Of a DNA stretch of 64,000 nucleotides, positions 46,731 through 57,347 are shown in pieces. Both the position numbers and the translations under genes were made by a program. The notes below the pieces were generated by a model. That model was not told the DNA's origin. It made no database searches and saw only the letters and a list, made by a program, of their open reading frames with translations. The first letter of the stretch is position 1. Every line of letters starts with the position of its first letter. The stretch comes from Mesorhizobium sp. WSM4904 (GTDB lineage Bacteria; Pseudomonadota; Alphaproteobacteria; Rhizobiales; Rhizobiaceae): NCBI RefSeq assembly GCF_029674545.1, contig NZ_CP121354.1, positions 4,969,001 through 5,033,000 of the forward strand, given 5' to 3'.

Positions 46731-47638
46731 TTCTTGCTCTTGCCGACGGCCTTCAACAGGTTCGCCTTGAGCGGATTTTCAGGCGCGCCGCCGCCGGCAG
46801 CCGCCTTCTTGGCGGGCTTGGCCGGCGCTTCCTCGGCCTTGCTCTTCGACTTGGCCGGGGGCTTGGCCGACTGCGACAGGCTCGCCTTCAGCGCGTCCAT
46901 CAGGTTGATGACGTTGCCGCGCTCGGGTGCGGCCGCAATGATCGGCTTGTGGCCCTTCAGCTTCTCGCGGATCATCGCCATCAACGCCACCTCATAGCGA
47001 TCCTCGTAATTCTTCGGATCGAAGTGGGTTTCCTTCTGCTTGATCAGCGCCTGGGCGAGATCGAGCATTTCCGGATCCGGCTTGCCGGCGGGGATGTTGC
47101 CGAAATATTCAGCCGTGCCGCGCACTTCGTTCGGGTTCCTCAAGGTGCAGACGAACATGCCGTTCTCGCGCGCGCCGATCGTCACCACACGCTCGCGGCT
47201 CGAAAGCACGAGGCGGGCGATGGCGAGCTTGCCGGACTTGCGCATCGCCTCGCGCAGCACGACGAAGGTTTCCTCCGCCATGGCGCCGTCGGGCGCAAGG
47301 TAATAGGGCGAGTCCTGATAGATGACGTCGACCTCGTCCTCGTCGACGAAGGCCTCGATGTTCATCGTGTGATTGGATTCGATCCTGACCGCGTCGAGGT
47401 CGGCGTCATCGATGATGATGTACTGCTTGTCCTCGTATTCGTAGCCGCGGACAAGGTCCGAGCGCTCGACCAGGCCGAGCTCGGGATCGACCGGCTTCAT
47501 GTTGATGCGGTTGTGGGTCTTCTTGTGCAGCTGGTTGAACGAGATGCGCTCGCTCGCGCTGGTGGCCGGATAAAGCCGGACCGGACAGCTGACGAGGCTG
47601 AGCTTGAGGTAACCTTTCCAACTTGCCCTGGGCGCCAT
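46727..47638 (-). CDS. ku: Ku protein, non-homologous end joining
   Basis: 303 residues. The Ku core (about 1-255): RASWKGYLKLSLVSCPVRLY, NMKPVDPELGLVERSDLVRG and YEYEDKQYIIIDDADLDAVR, followed by AGKPDPEMLDLAQALIKQKE. The C-terminal 45 residues are Lys/Ala-rich (SKSKAEEAPAKPAKKAAAG), the DNA-binding extension common in bacterial Ku. A homodimer encircles DNA ends and recruits LigD. It overlaps the TPR gene by four bases and is followed upstream by a 500-base gap before ligD, on the same strand. A family E repeat lies directly before the start. Confidence 0.95.
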   Translation of the reverse strand: MAPRASWKGYLKLSLVSCPVRLYPATSASERISFNQLHKKTHNRINMKPVDPELGLVERSDLVRGYEYEDKQYIIIDDADLDAVRIESNHTMNIEAFVDEDEVDVIYQDSPYYLAPDGAMAEETFVVLREAMRKSGKLAIARLVLSSRERVVTIGARENGMFVCTLRNPNEVRGTAEYFGNIPAGKPDPEMLDLAQALIKQKETHFDPKNYEDRYEVALMAMIREKLKGHKPIIAAAPERGNVINLMDALKASLSQSAKPPAKSKSKAEEAPAKPAKKAAAGGGAPENPLKANLLKAVGKSKK

Positions 47639-47679
47639 TGATTAACTCCTACGCGGCCATGCACTGACATCTATGTTGG

Positions 47680-47725
47680 AGCATGGTCTTGTCCAAAACC
47701 GGTTCCCACTTTTTGGGACCATGCT
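47680..47725. repeat. palindromic rhizobial repeat, family E, best-preserved copy
   Basis: AGCATGGTCTTGTCCAAAAC, CGGTTCCCACTTTTTGGGAC, CATGCT: the clearest copy of this dispersed rhizobial palindrome in the window. Confidence 0.75.
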
Positions 47726-47843
47726 CTCTGCAGCGCTTCGTCCAAAGGACGAGCAGCGCCGTGGAAATCCTACACCGACCCCTGATCTTACAGCCGAATT
47801 CCTAGCGAAATGTTTTTGGGACGGGGTTGGCGCGGAGGATAGT

Positions 47844-47993
47844 TCAAATTGTAGCAAGCGTCGATGGAGATACGGGCGCGACGCTGGCGATTGGCCGAAG
47901 CCCCGAAGGCATGCGACGTCCGAGATCATTGGTGACACCGATGTAGATCGTGCCGCCTTTCTGGCTTGCGGTCATGCAGACATAGCCGGTCAT
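47844..47993 (-). pseudogene. N-terminal remnant of a GIY-YIG nuclease gene between ku and ligD
   Basis: ATG 47993 opens MTGYVCMTASQKGGTIYIGV then TNDLGRR, closely matching the start of small stand-alone GIY-YIG endonucleases (GYVY...GTLYIGVTNDLxRR). After about 28 residues the frame leaves the family (MPSGLRPIASVAPVSPS) and stops at 47844. The catalytic Tyr and Gly of the GIY motif remain; the Arg and Glu further on are gone. It is a dead fragment, probably the trace of an older insertion or gene decay. The rest of the gap 47639-48141 holds repeats only. Confidence 0.6.
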
Positions 47994-48055
47994 GGATCGA
48001 TCTTAGTTGACGCTGTTGGTAGTGACTATTCTGCCACGCTGCATTCTACGGCTAA

Positions 48056-48123
48056 TGTAACGGCATGGATCCTAGGGTCTGCGCGCGTCGCTTCGCTCCT
48101 TGCTTCGCCCTAGGATGACGAAG
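48056..48123. repeat. intergenic repeat, family D, half copy
   Basis: GTAACGGCATGGATCCTAGG, GTCTGCGCGCGTCGCTTCGC and CGCCCTAGGATGACGAAG: the right half of a family D element, before the ligD stop. Confidence 0.65.
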
Positions 48124-48141
48124 GCGTGAAGGCCGCGCCAA

Positions 48142-50646
48142 CTACAAGCGCTTACCTCCGTCAGTCACCGGCAAATCCCTCGCAGCCTCGTCGATCTCCG
48201 CCCACGGATCCCCCGAGGTCTCCAGCAATCCCGGCAGCGAGGCGTAGTTCAGGTCCTCCGGCGCGTCGATCGTCTCCAGGTCGGTCCAACTCACCGGCGT
48301 CGAGGCCGGCAGGTTGGTGCGGGCGCGCAGCGAATAGGGCGCGGCGGAGGTGTGGCCGCGGGCGTTGCGGTGGAAATCGATGAAGATGCGCCTCTTGCGG
48401 TTATCCTTGCCCATGGTTGTGGTGAAGGTATCGGGCGCGCTCGCGGCGAGCAAAGTCGAAATGGCGCTCGAGGCCTGGTGCAGTTTCTTCCAGTTCTGCT
48501 TGCGCGTCACCGGCACGGTGATGTGGATGCCCTTGCCGCCCGAAGTCTTGGCGAAAGGCACCAGGCCGAGGCTCTCCAGCCCGCCCTTGATGTGGACGGC
48601 CGCCTCCACCACCTCGCGCCATGAAATCCCCTCGCCCGGATCAAGGTCGAAGACGATCTGGTCGGGCTTGTCGAGCTTGGTGCGGTGCGTGCCCCAGGTG
48701 TGGAACTCGACGACGCCGAACTGCGCCAGCGCCAGATAGCCCTTGGCGTCCTCGACCGAGAGATAAGTCTTGGTCTCGCCTTCCGAATTGGTCGATTCGA
48801 ACACTGCCACCGAAGGCGGCATGCCCGTGAAGGCGTGGCGCTGGAAGAAGCAGTCCTGCGGCTTGCCGGTCGGGCAGCGCACTAGCGACACCGGCCGGCC
48901 GATGATGTGCGGCAGCATGAAATCGCCGACCAGCGCGTAATAGACGGCGATGTCGAGCTTGGTCGGCCCGGTCTTGCCGAACAGGCGCCGCTCCGGATTG
49001 GTGACCCAGATGGTGGCTAGGTCGGATTCGGCGATCAGCCGCTTGCGCTTGACCGGCACCGGCGTGGTCAGCCCGCCGACATCGCGCAGGCCGCGAAAGA
49101 CGCCGTGGCGGATCGCATTGTCGGCGGTGCGGTTCGAATAATGGATGCGGGCCGACAGCAGCGGCTTCACCCAGTGCATCTCGCGCATGATCTCGCGCGG
49201 CGCACCTTCGGGCGGCGTGGCGCCGGCGGTCAGCCGCTCCAGCCTTGCAAGCAGGTCGGCCGCCATGTCGCGGTCGAAGCCGGTGCCGACCTTGCCGCGA
49301 TAGTGCAGTTCGCCATTCTCGAACTCGGCCATGCCAAGCGCCGCCAGCCCTTCCGCCCGGTCGGAGACCGTATAGCCGGCAATGACGAAATCGTCCGTCT
49401 TGAGCGCCTTCACCTTGGTCCAGCTCTTGGTGCGGCCGCTCTGGTAGGTTGCGTCGGCACGTTTGGAGACGACGCCTTCCAGCCCCAGTTCCGTCGCCTG
49501 TTCGTAGAGCCCGCGTCCATCGCCCTCGACATGGTCGCTATACTGGATGGCGGAATTGGCGGCCTGGCCGGCGAGCAGTTCGGCAAGCAAGGCTTTGCGC
49601 TTTTGCAGCGGCACCTTGCGCAGGTCCCAGCCGTCGAGGTGGAGAAGGTCGAAAGCGTAAAAATGCAATTTGGAGCCGGCGCCCTCGGCCAGCGCGTCCT
49701 GCAGCAGCGCGAAGCGGGAGATGCCCTTGTCGTCGAGCACCATGATCTCGCCGTCGATGATCGCCCGGCTGACCGGCAGGCGCGCGAAAGCCTGCGGAAG
49801 ATCGCCGTAGCGCTTCGTCCAGTCGATGCCGCCGCGGGTGATCAGCCGCACCTCGCCGTCCACGACATGCGCCATGGTGCGGTAGCCGTCGAATTTTATC
49901 TCGTGCAGCCAGAGCTCACGCGTGTTGTCCGCCGGCCCTTCGCCGCCTGGCGGCTTCGGCACCTGGGTGGCGAGCTGCGGCTCGATCCGGTTCGGCGGCT
50001 CGCCCTTCACCGCGCCGGGCAGCGCGCCGGGTTTCAGCGAGCCGGGCTTGGGCGGCAGGCGCTGCGGCTTCTTCGCCGGCGCCGCCAATTCCTCGATGCG
50101 GCGGCCGGACTTCACGCTTTCCGGCCGCGCCTCGAGGATGTCGAGCTTGGTGTCCGAGGCGAGATCGCGCTCCTTGAACAGCAGCCAGTTCTTCTTGTTC
50201 TCGTCCTCGCCGGGTTTCGGCTTCAGCCTGGTCAGCATCCAGCCGCCGTTGAGCTTCTGGCCGGCCAGCCGGAACTTGAAGGCGCCGGTGCGCAGGCTCT
50301 TCTCGACATCCTCCATCGGCGCCCAGGTGCCGGTGTCCCAGACGATCATCGGCCCGCCGCCATATTCGCCCTCGGGGATGACGCCCTCGAAGTCGATATA
50401 TTCGATCGGATGGTCCTCGGTCTCGACGGCGAGGCGCTTGTCGGCCGGGTTGAGCGATGGGCCACGGGGTACAGCCCAGCTCTTCAGCACGCCGCCGACT
50501 TCGAGGCGCAGGTCGTAATGGTCGGCGGTGGCGTGGTGCTTGTGGACGACGAAGCGGTTGCCGCCCTCGCCGGTCGTACCGCCGGCAGGCTCGGGTGTCC
50601 GGCTGAACTCGCGCTTGGCGCGGTAGGTTTTGAGTTTCGAGGGCAT
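48142..50646 (-). CDS. ligD: multifunctional ATP-dependent DNA ligase LigD (PE-LIG-POL)
   Basis: 834 residues, in the order phosphoesterase, ligase, polymerase. PE domain (about 15-190): His37 and His43-Tyr-Asp45 in VVHKHHATADHYDLRLEV and His79 in DHPIEYIDFEG. Ligase domain (about 240-525): nucleophile Lys251 in EIKFDGYR, IIDGEIMVLDD, LEGVVSKRADATY, WTKVKALK. Polymerase/primase domain (about 545-834): FHTWGTH, catalytic Asp667-Leu-Asp669 in VFDLDPGEGISW, and GGKGIHITVPV. It seals Ku-bound double-strand breaks after end processing and fill-in. ATG 50646 precedes the family D repeat at 50711; together with Ku it makes a complete NHEJ system. Confidence 0.95.
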   Translation of the reverse strand: MPSKLKTYRAKREFSRTPEPAGGTTGEGGNRFVVHKHHATADHYDLRLEVGGVLKSWAVPRGPSLNPADKRLAVETEDHPIEYIDFEGVIPEGEYGGGPMIVWDTGTWAPMEDVEKSLRTGAFKFRLAGQKLNGGWMLTRLKPKPGEDENKKNWLLFKERDLASDTKLDILEARPESVKSGRRIEELAAPAKKPQRLPPKPGSLKPGALPGAVKGEPPNRIEPQLATQVPKPPGGEGPADNTRELWLHEIKFDGYRTMAHVVDGEVRLITRGGIDWTKRYGDLPQAFARLPVSRAIIDGEIMVLDDKGISRFALLQDALAEGAGSKLHFYAFDLLHLDGWDLRKVPLQKRKALLAELLAGQAANSAIQYSDHVEGDGRGLYEQATELGLEGVVSKRADATYQSGRTKSWTKVKALKTDDFVIAGYTVSDRAEGLAALGMAEFENGELHYRGKVGTGFDRDMAADLLARLERLTAGATPPEGAPREIMREMHWVKPLLSARIHYSNRTADNAIRHGVFRGLRDVGGLTTPVPVKRKRLIAESDLATIWVTNPERRLFGKTGPTKLDIAVYYALVGDFMLPHIIGRPVSLVRCPTGKPQDCFFQRHAFTGMPPSVAVFESTNSEGETKTYLSVEDAKGYLALAQFGVVEFHTWGTHRTKLDKPDQIVFDLDPGEGISWREVVEAAVHIKGGLESLGLVPFAKTSGGKGIHITVPVTRKQNWKKLHQASSAISTLLAASAPDTFTTTMGKDNRKRRIFIDFHRNARGHTSAAPYSLRARTNLPASTPVSWTDLETIDAPEDLNYASLPGLLETSGDPWAEIDEAARDLPVTDGGKRL

Positions 50647-50710
50647 GGGTCAGGCGGAAGTGGTGGCGGACGCGGCTTCCCAGCGCCGGGATCTCGCCAT
50701 CCCTACGGTC

Positions 50711-50867
50711 GTCATCCTCGGGCTTGACCCGAGGATCCATGCCGTGACTTCAATCATATGGTGCAGCGGAGCAGAACCTGGACCGCAGCGGCACTTTGAC
50801 GTCACGGCATGGATCCCAGGGTCTTCGCGACGTCGCTTCGCTCCTGCTCCGCCCTGGGATGACGAAG
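50711..50867. repeat. intergenic repeat, family D, full inverted pair
   Basis: GTCATCCTCGGGCTTGACCC, GAGGATCCATGCCGTGAC on the left; GTCACGGCATGGATCCCAGG, CCGCCCTGGGATGACGAAG on the right; inner text GCAGAACCTGGACCGCAGCG matches the copy at 9924. Confidence 0.75.
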
Positions 50868-50882
50868 AGATAAGCGTCACGC

Positions 50883-51107
50883 TCAATCGTCGGTCGCCGG
50901 CGTCAGTTCCAGTTCGGCGGGCGTTAGCCCCTGCCTGAGCTGTGAAAGCCGGAACTCGTCGACCCAGTAAGCCTCGCCATCGACCAGCACGCGGGCCTGA
51001 TAGGTGCCGCCGGAAAAGCTCTGCGCGGTGACATAGACCTTGTGGCGGTCGAGCGCCTTCTTCACCGCGGCGCGGCGGGAATTCTCTCTGGCGGCGGGAC
51101 TGGCCAT
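50883..51107 (-). CDS. hypothetical small protein
   Basis: 74 residues, hydrophilic: RENSRRAAVKKALDRHKVYV, then a possible two-strand core AQSFSGGTYQARVLVDGEAY with WVDEFRLSQLR and a short acidic tail. No family recognised and no ribosome site stronger than GCCATGG around the start. Its composition and conserved-looking turn (SGGTYQARVLVDGEAYWVDE) favour a real protein. It is alone between ligD and groEL, all on the same strand with gaps, and nothing suggests a functional link. Confidence 0.55.
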   Translation of the reverse strand: MASPAARENSRRAAVKKALDRHKVYVTAQSFSGGTYQARVLVDGEAYWVDEFRLSQLRQGLTPAELELTPATDD

Positions 51108-51197
51108 GGCATCACTCGATTACGCTGCCGCCGGGACTGCGGCCGCCGCCAAGGATGGCGGAGAGCGGAGAGCGAGTCAATTTGGTCAGATGGCGAT

Positions 51198-51226
51198 GCC
51201 GATCTCCTCCTCGTGGGAAGATCGGC
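51198..51226 (-). terminator. hairpin downstream of groEL
   Basis: GCCGATCT (51198-51205) and AGATCGGC (51219-51226) are perfect arms with a 13-base loop, 11 bases beyond the groEL stop. No T-run follows, so it may only protect the transcript end. Confidence 0.35.
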
Positions 51227-51236
51227 CGTCACCTCC

Positions 51237-52947
<1,711 letters not shown>

Positions 52948-53198
52948 CGGCAGCCCGGAATTTTCAACACCCGGTCGGCACTTCAACGCATTGTAATCGC
53001 GGCGCTAATCAGGATAGCGCGGGTAGAGGAGCGGACGACTTCGGGAGCGGGCGGACTTGTGCGGCGCAGCATCGGAACACTTCGCCTCATCAGCCCGTTC
53101 AAATGGGGCCCGGCAATTGTCGACAGGCTTGCCAGGCAGGCGCGCCGGCTGCAGTAGTGAGCCGCGTCACACCGCGCCGGCGAATGAGGGAGATGGCA

Positions 53199-53696
53199 AT
53201 GGTCCAGATCAGGGCAATGGCGAAAAAGGATCTCGCCGCAGTCTCGCGGTTGCTCGGCCAGTCCTGGCGGCGGACCTATTCGCCGATCATGGGTGAGGAA
53301 AACACCGCCCGGCTCTCCGACGAGAGGCATGCGCCCGAGAAGCTGGCCGAGGAGCTTGCCGACGACAACAAGATGTCCTTCGTCGCCGAGCGGACCGACG
53401 GCTCGATCGCGGGCTATGCGATGGCGGCGATGGACGAACATGGCGACGTCACGCTCGACCGGCTGCATATCGAGCCGCAGGAATTCGGCAGCGGTCTCGC
53501 CGTCGACCTTCTGCACGCCGTGCTTGCCGCCCATGCCGGCATCCCCAGCATCGCGCTGGAGGTGATCGAAGGCAACGACCGCGCGGTCGCCTTCTATCGC
53601 AAGCACGGCTTCGAGATCGCCGAGCACCGACCGGCGGCGCATGGCGTCGGCGGCCATGCCTCGCTGATCATGCGCCGGCTTTTGCCGAGGGCGTGA
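53199..53696 (+). CDS. GNAT family N-acetyltransferase
   Basis: 165 residues. GNAT fold: VQIRAMAKKDLAAVSRLLGQ at the start, SFVAERTDGSIAGYAMAAMD, then the acetyl-CoA segment LHIEPQEFGSGLAVDLLHAV (a modified Q/RxxGxG/A loop, reading EFGSGLA) and the closing ALEVIEGNDRAVAFYRKHGF with the catalytic-region Tyr. The acceptor (antibiotic, peptide amine or other) is not evident. ATG 53199 follows GAGGGAG; ATGs at 53184 and 53193 are less well placed. It is monocistronic, starting 333 bases from the divergent groEL. Confidence 0.85.
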   Translation: MVQIRAMAKKDLAAVSRLLGQSWRRTYSPIMGEENTARLSDERHAPEKLAEELADDNKMSFVAERTDGSIAGYAMAAMDEHGDVTLDRLHIEPQEFGSGLAVDLLHAVLAAHAGIPSIALEVIEGNDRAVAFYRKHGFEIAEHRPAAHGVGGHASLIMRRLLPRA

Positions 53697-53749
53697 AAGC
53701 GCCTCGCGCCGAAGTGAATTCAAGCGACGCGTTTCAATTCCTTGTTTTG

Positions 53750-53778
53750 AACCGCCGCGCACTTCCGGGCGACATGCA
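53750..53778. repeat. palindromic rhizobial repeat, family E, degenerate half
   Basis: AACCGCCGCGCACTTCCGGG then CGACATGC, similar to the right half of the copies at 28138 and 29719. Confidence 0.45.
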
Positions 53779-53909
53779 TCAGTCTCGACGTAGGCGGTTC
53801 AGGTGGTTCCGTCAGGGCTTCCGAGGGAGTGGAGTCGGCCGGAACCACCCGCCCGCCTTGTGTCCTTCCCAAGACGGATGAACGGTACGACCTACCGTCC
53901 TGCCCTGCT

Positions 53910-55008
<1,099 letters not shown>

Positions 55009-55018
55009 GGGCGCCAGC

Positions 55019-55177
55019 CGATCTCCCCCCTCGAGCGGGAGATGTCGCCGAAGGCGACAGAGGGGGTCGCTGCGCGTGGATCGCCAACGCGTTCCGAGAA
55101 GAGGAGGCCGCCGCTCCATGTGAGACGACCCCCCTCTGGCCGCTTGGCGGCCATCTCCCTCTCAGGGGGGAGATCGG
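55019..55177. repeat. mosaic repeat, family A, full inverted pair
   Basis: CGATCTCCCCCCTCGAGCGG, GAGATGTCGCCGAAGGCGAC on the left; GACCCCCCTCTGGCCGCTTG, GCGGCCATCTCCCTCTCAGG, GGGGAGATCG on the right. It separates two convergent genes. Confidence 0.75.
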
Positions 55178-55182
55178 CGCCG

Positions 55183-55413
55183 CTACTTCTTCTTGCAATC
55201 CGGCAACGCCTCCATGGCCTTCCTGGCCTCGCCCTCGCTTGCGTATTTCTTCTTGCCGAGATCGACGACGAGCGTCCCGTCAGGCTTCTTCGGCACAATC
55301 TCGCACTGCTTCGAGACGGCATCCCTGGCGACCCAGTATTCCTCGGCCGCCATGGCGGGCAGGCCGGCCAAGCCGGCGGTGAGGAGGATTGCGAAAGCGA
55401 GATTGCGAACCAT
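55183..55413 (-). CDS. small secreted Lys-rich protein, unknown function
   Basis: 76 residues. A clear signal peptide (VRNLAFAILLTAGLAGLPAM, then A-A-E) is followed by a charged mature part, EEYWVARDAVSKQCEIVPKK and KKKYASEGEARKAMEALPDC. The short repeat KKPDGTLVVDLGKKKYASEG and single Cys are visible; no known domain. AAGGAGACCGGG gives the ribosome site for ATG 55413. Its role cannot be read; small secreted proteins of this kind, with a SPOR-like EGEARKAMEALPDC ending, are common in rhizobia. Confidence 0.72.
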   Translation of the reverse strand: MVRNLAFAILLTAGLAGLPAMAAEEYWVARDAVSKQCEIVPKKPDGTLVVDLGKKKYASEGEARKAMEALPDCKKK

Positions 55414-55842
55414 TCCCGGTCTCCTTGCTTGCGTTGCTGGAAAGCAGGCCGGAGCGGTGCCGGTGCTCCAGTCGTTGACCCAGTTCCATGGAAGACCGCT
55501 GCGCATTTCCTGCGATTGCTTCGACGAAAACGCCCTCCCCGCGCTTCCGTTCCAGGCATCAGGCGGCGGTGAAACCGGCATGCCGGGGAGCGGCCGCCTT
55601 CCAAGGCGGCGGCTGTCCTCGGAAGCGGCGAAGAAAAACGCTTGCGCGCCCGCAAGGCGAGTCTTGACTTCGGCCGGCCGGCCTCCAGATCGACACTTGC
55701 CGATCCCGTGCGAGCGCAGGACGTGCAAGGCTGCATCCCGACCGCCGCCGGCGCGCTGAACGACCGGTCCGGCGAAACGCACAGCCAAGACTGCCCGGCA
55801 CCGTCGCACCCGCATCGCGCGTGCCAGAAGGAGGACATTGAA
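55414..55842. other. long leader region of the hsp20 gene
   Basis: 429 bases between the divergent small secreted protein and hsp20. Near the left end are Cys-coding-like frames without support. CTTGAC at 55663-55668 and CTCCAGAT at 55683-55690, 14 bases apart, could be an RpoH promoter for hsp20. GAAGGAGGAC at 55828-55837 is its ribosome site. Confidence 0.4.
55663..55690 (+). promoter_or_regulatory. candidate RpoH promoter of hsp20
   Basis: CTTGAC, 14 bases, CTCCAGAT: approximate to the alphaproteobacterial sigma-32 boxes. It is 153 bases before the start codon. Weak evidence. Confidence 0.3.
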
Positions 55843-56379
55843 ATGGCAATTCGTGATCTCATTCCCTGGAACAGGGAAGGCAATCAGGTTCCGGGCTTCT
55901 ATCGCGACGCCGATCGCGATCCGTTCATGGCGCTGCACCGCGAGATGAATCGCCTGCTCGACGATGCGTTCCGCGGCTTTGGCGCCGGGCTGCCTTCGTT
56001 CGGCGGCGCCTTTGGCGGGCGTCCCGGATGGCCGAGCCTCGAAATCTCCGACACCGGCAGCGAAATCCGCGTCATGGCGGAAGTCCCCGGCATGGAGGAG
56101 AAGGACATCGAAGTGATGCTCGACGACGGCGTGCTGACGCTGCGCGGCGAGAAGCGGTCCGAGAGCGAGGACAAGGACAAGCAATTCTCGGAGCGCTTCT
56201 ACGGGCGCTTCGAGCGGCGCATTCCGGTCGGCACGGAGGTCGAGGAAGACAGGGTCAACGCAGCCTTCCACAACGGCGTGCTCACGGTGATCCTGCCGAA
56301 GACCCAGCAGGCCCAAGCGAAAGCCAAGCGCATCCCGATCAGCGGCGCCGCCCCGAGTTCCGGCAAGAGCAAGCATTGA
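55843..56379 (+). CDS. Hsp20/alpha-crystallin small heat-shock protein
   Basis: 178 residues. The alpha-crystallin domain runs about 65-165: WPSLEISDTGSEIRVMAEVP, MEEKDIEVMLDDGVLTLRGE, and the C-terminal FHNGVLTVILPKTQQAQAKA with the GVLTVILPK strand; the closing IPISGAA holds the I-x-I anchor that docks between dimers. The N-terminal arm (DRDPFMALHREMNRLLDDAF, RGFGAGLPSFGGAFGG) is the oligomerisation/client segment. A holdase under heat or stress. GAAGGAGGAC precedes ATG 55843. No IbpB-like second copy lies beside it. Confidence 0.92.
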   Translation: MAIRDLIPWNREGNQVPGFYRDADRDPFMALHREMNRLLDDAFRGFGAGLPSFGGAFGGRPGWPSLEISDTGSEIRVMAEVPGMEEKDIEVMLDDGVLTLRGEKRSESEDKDKQFSERFYGRFERRIPVGTEVEEDRVNAAFHNGVLTVILPKTQQAQAKAKRIPISGAAPSSGKSKH

Positions 56380-56404
56380 GCGTGCCGGATCCCGGTTGCA
56401 CGGC

Positions 56405-57034
56405 TCAGCCGCCCGAATGCGGGTCGATGCTGTAGGGGTGCACGGGATAGCCGGGGCCGATCGCCTCGCTCGCCCGATCGATCCAGGCGCTGACCGCCGG
56501 ATAGTCGGCGAGCGAGAAGCCGCAATCCTCGGCGCGGTGGCCGTAGGCATAGACGGCAATGTCGGCGATGGTGAGCGAGCCGCCGGCGAGGAAGGGCGTG
56601 TCCTGCAGGCTGCGCTCGAGCGCGGCAAGCGCGCGGATGCCCGCCTCGCGCTTGCCGGGAACAAGCGCCTTGTTGCGCTCCAGCCGCCCGGTCAGCGTCC
56701 AGAAGCGCAGCGAGCCGATGACCGGCTCGACATAATACTGCTCGAAGAACAGCCATTGCATGGCCTTGGCGCGCAGATGCCGGTTCGCCGGCAGATAGGG
56801 CGAGACCTCGGCGAGATAGACGAGGATGGCGTTGGACTCGGCGATCGCCTCGCCGTCCTCCAGGCGGAGCACCGGAACGGCGCCGGCCGGATTGAGTTTG
56901 AGAAATTCCTCCGTGTGGCTCTCGCCCTCGAAGATCGACACTTGGCGTGTCTCGTAAGCGATGCCGAGCAGCCCGAGCAGGACACGCACCTTCCAGGCAT
57001 TTTGCGACGGCAGATAATCGTAGAGTGTGAGCAT
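56405..57034 (-). CDS. glutathione S-transferase
   Basis: 209 residues. N-terminal thioredoxin fold: LTLYDYLPSQNAWKVRVLLG, with Ser10/Asn12-type active residues and NPAGAVPVLRLEDGEAIAES, then a helical domain starting at AKAMQWLFFEQYYVEPVIGS with ADIAVYAYGHRAEDCGFSLA. It matches the small bacterial GSTs of the beta/theta-like group. GAGAGGGGACCC gives the ribosome site for ATG 57034. It is convergent with hsp20 (26 bases between stop codons) and has no partner on its strand. Confidence 0.87.
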   Translation of the reverse strand: MLTLYDYLPSQNAWKVRVLLGLLGIAYETRQVSIFEGESHTEEFLKLNPAGAVPVLRLEDGEAIAESNAILVYLAEVSPYLPANRHLRAKAMQWLFFEQYYVEPVIGSLRFWTLTGRLERNKALVPGKREAGIRALAALERSLQDTPFLAGGSLTIADIAVYAYGHRAEDCGFSLADYPAVSAWIDRASEAIGPGYPVHPYSIDPHSGG

Positions 57035-57116
57035 GATGGGTCCCCTCTCTCGTCCAGGTGAATTGCTTCGCATGGGGAATGCATGGGCGCCACCCGATTT
57101 CCGACGTCATCGCGAG

Positions 57117-57331
57117 GCACCCCCCTCTGGCCTGCCGGCCATCTCCCCCTCAAGGGGGGAGATTGGATGTCGCGTTCGTCTTCGCCAATCACCGGCGTTG
57201 CAGGATTAATGCCGGCGGGGGCAACTGCTGATCTCCCCCCTTGAGGGGGAGATGCCCGGCAGGGCAGAGGGGGGTGCTGTCCCGCCAACGTTGATAGTTG
57301 ATAAGGGATGTTGTCCCGCCAACATTGACAG
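57117..57331. repeat. mosaic repeat, family A, extended copy
   Basis: CACCCCCCTCTGGCCTGCCG, GCCATCTCCCCCTCAAGGGG on the left; TGATCTCCCCCCTTGAGGGG, GAGATGCCCGGCAGGGCAGA on the right, joined by TCTTCGCCAATCACCGGCGT. GTCCCGCCAACGTTGATAG is then repeated as GTCCCGCCAACATTGACAG at 57313. Confidence 0.7.
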
Positions 57332-57347
57332 GCAACTGCCCTGAAAC

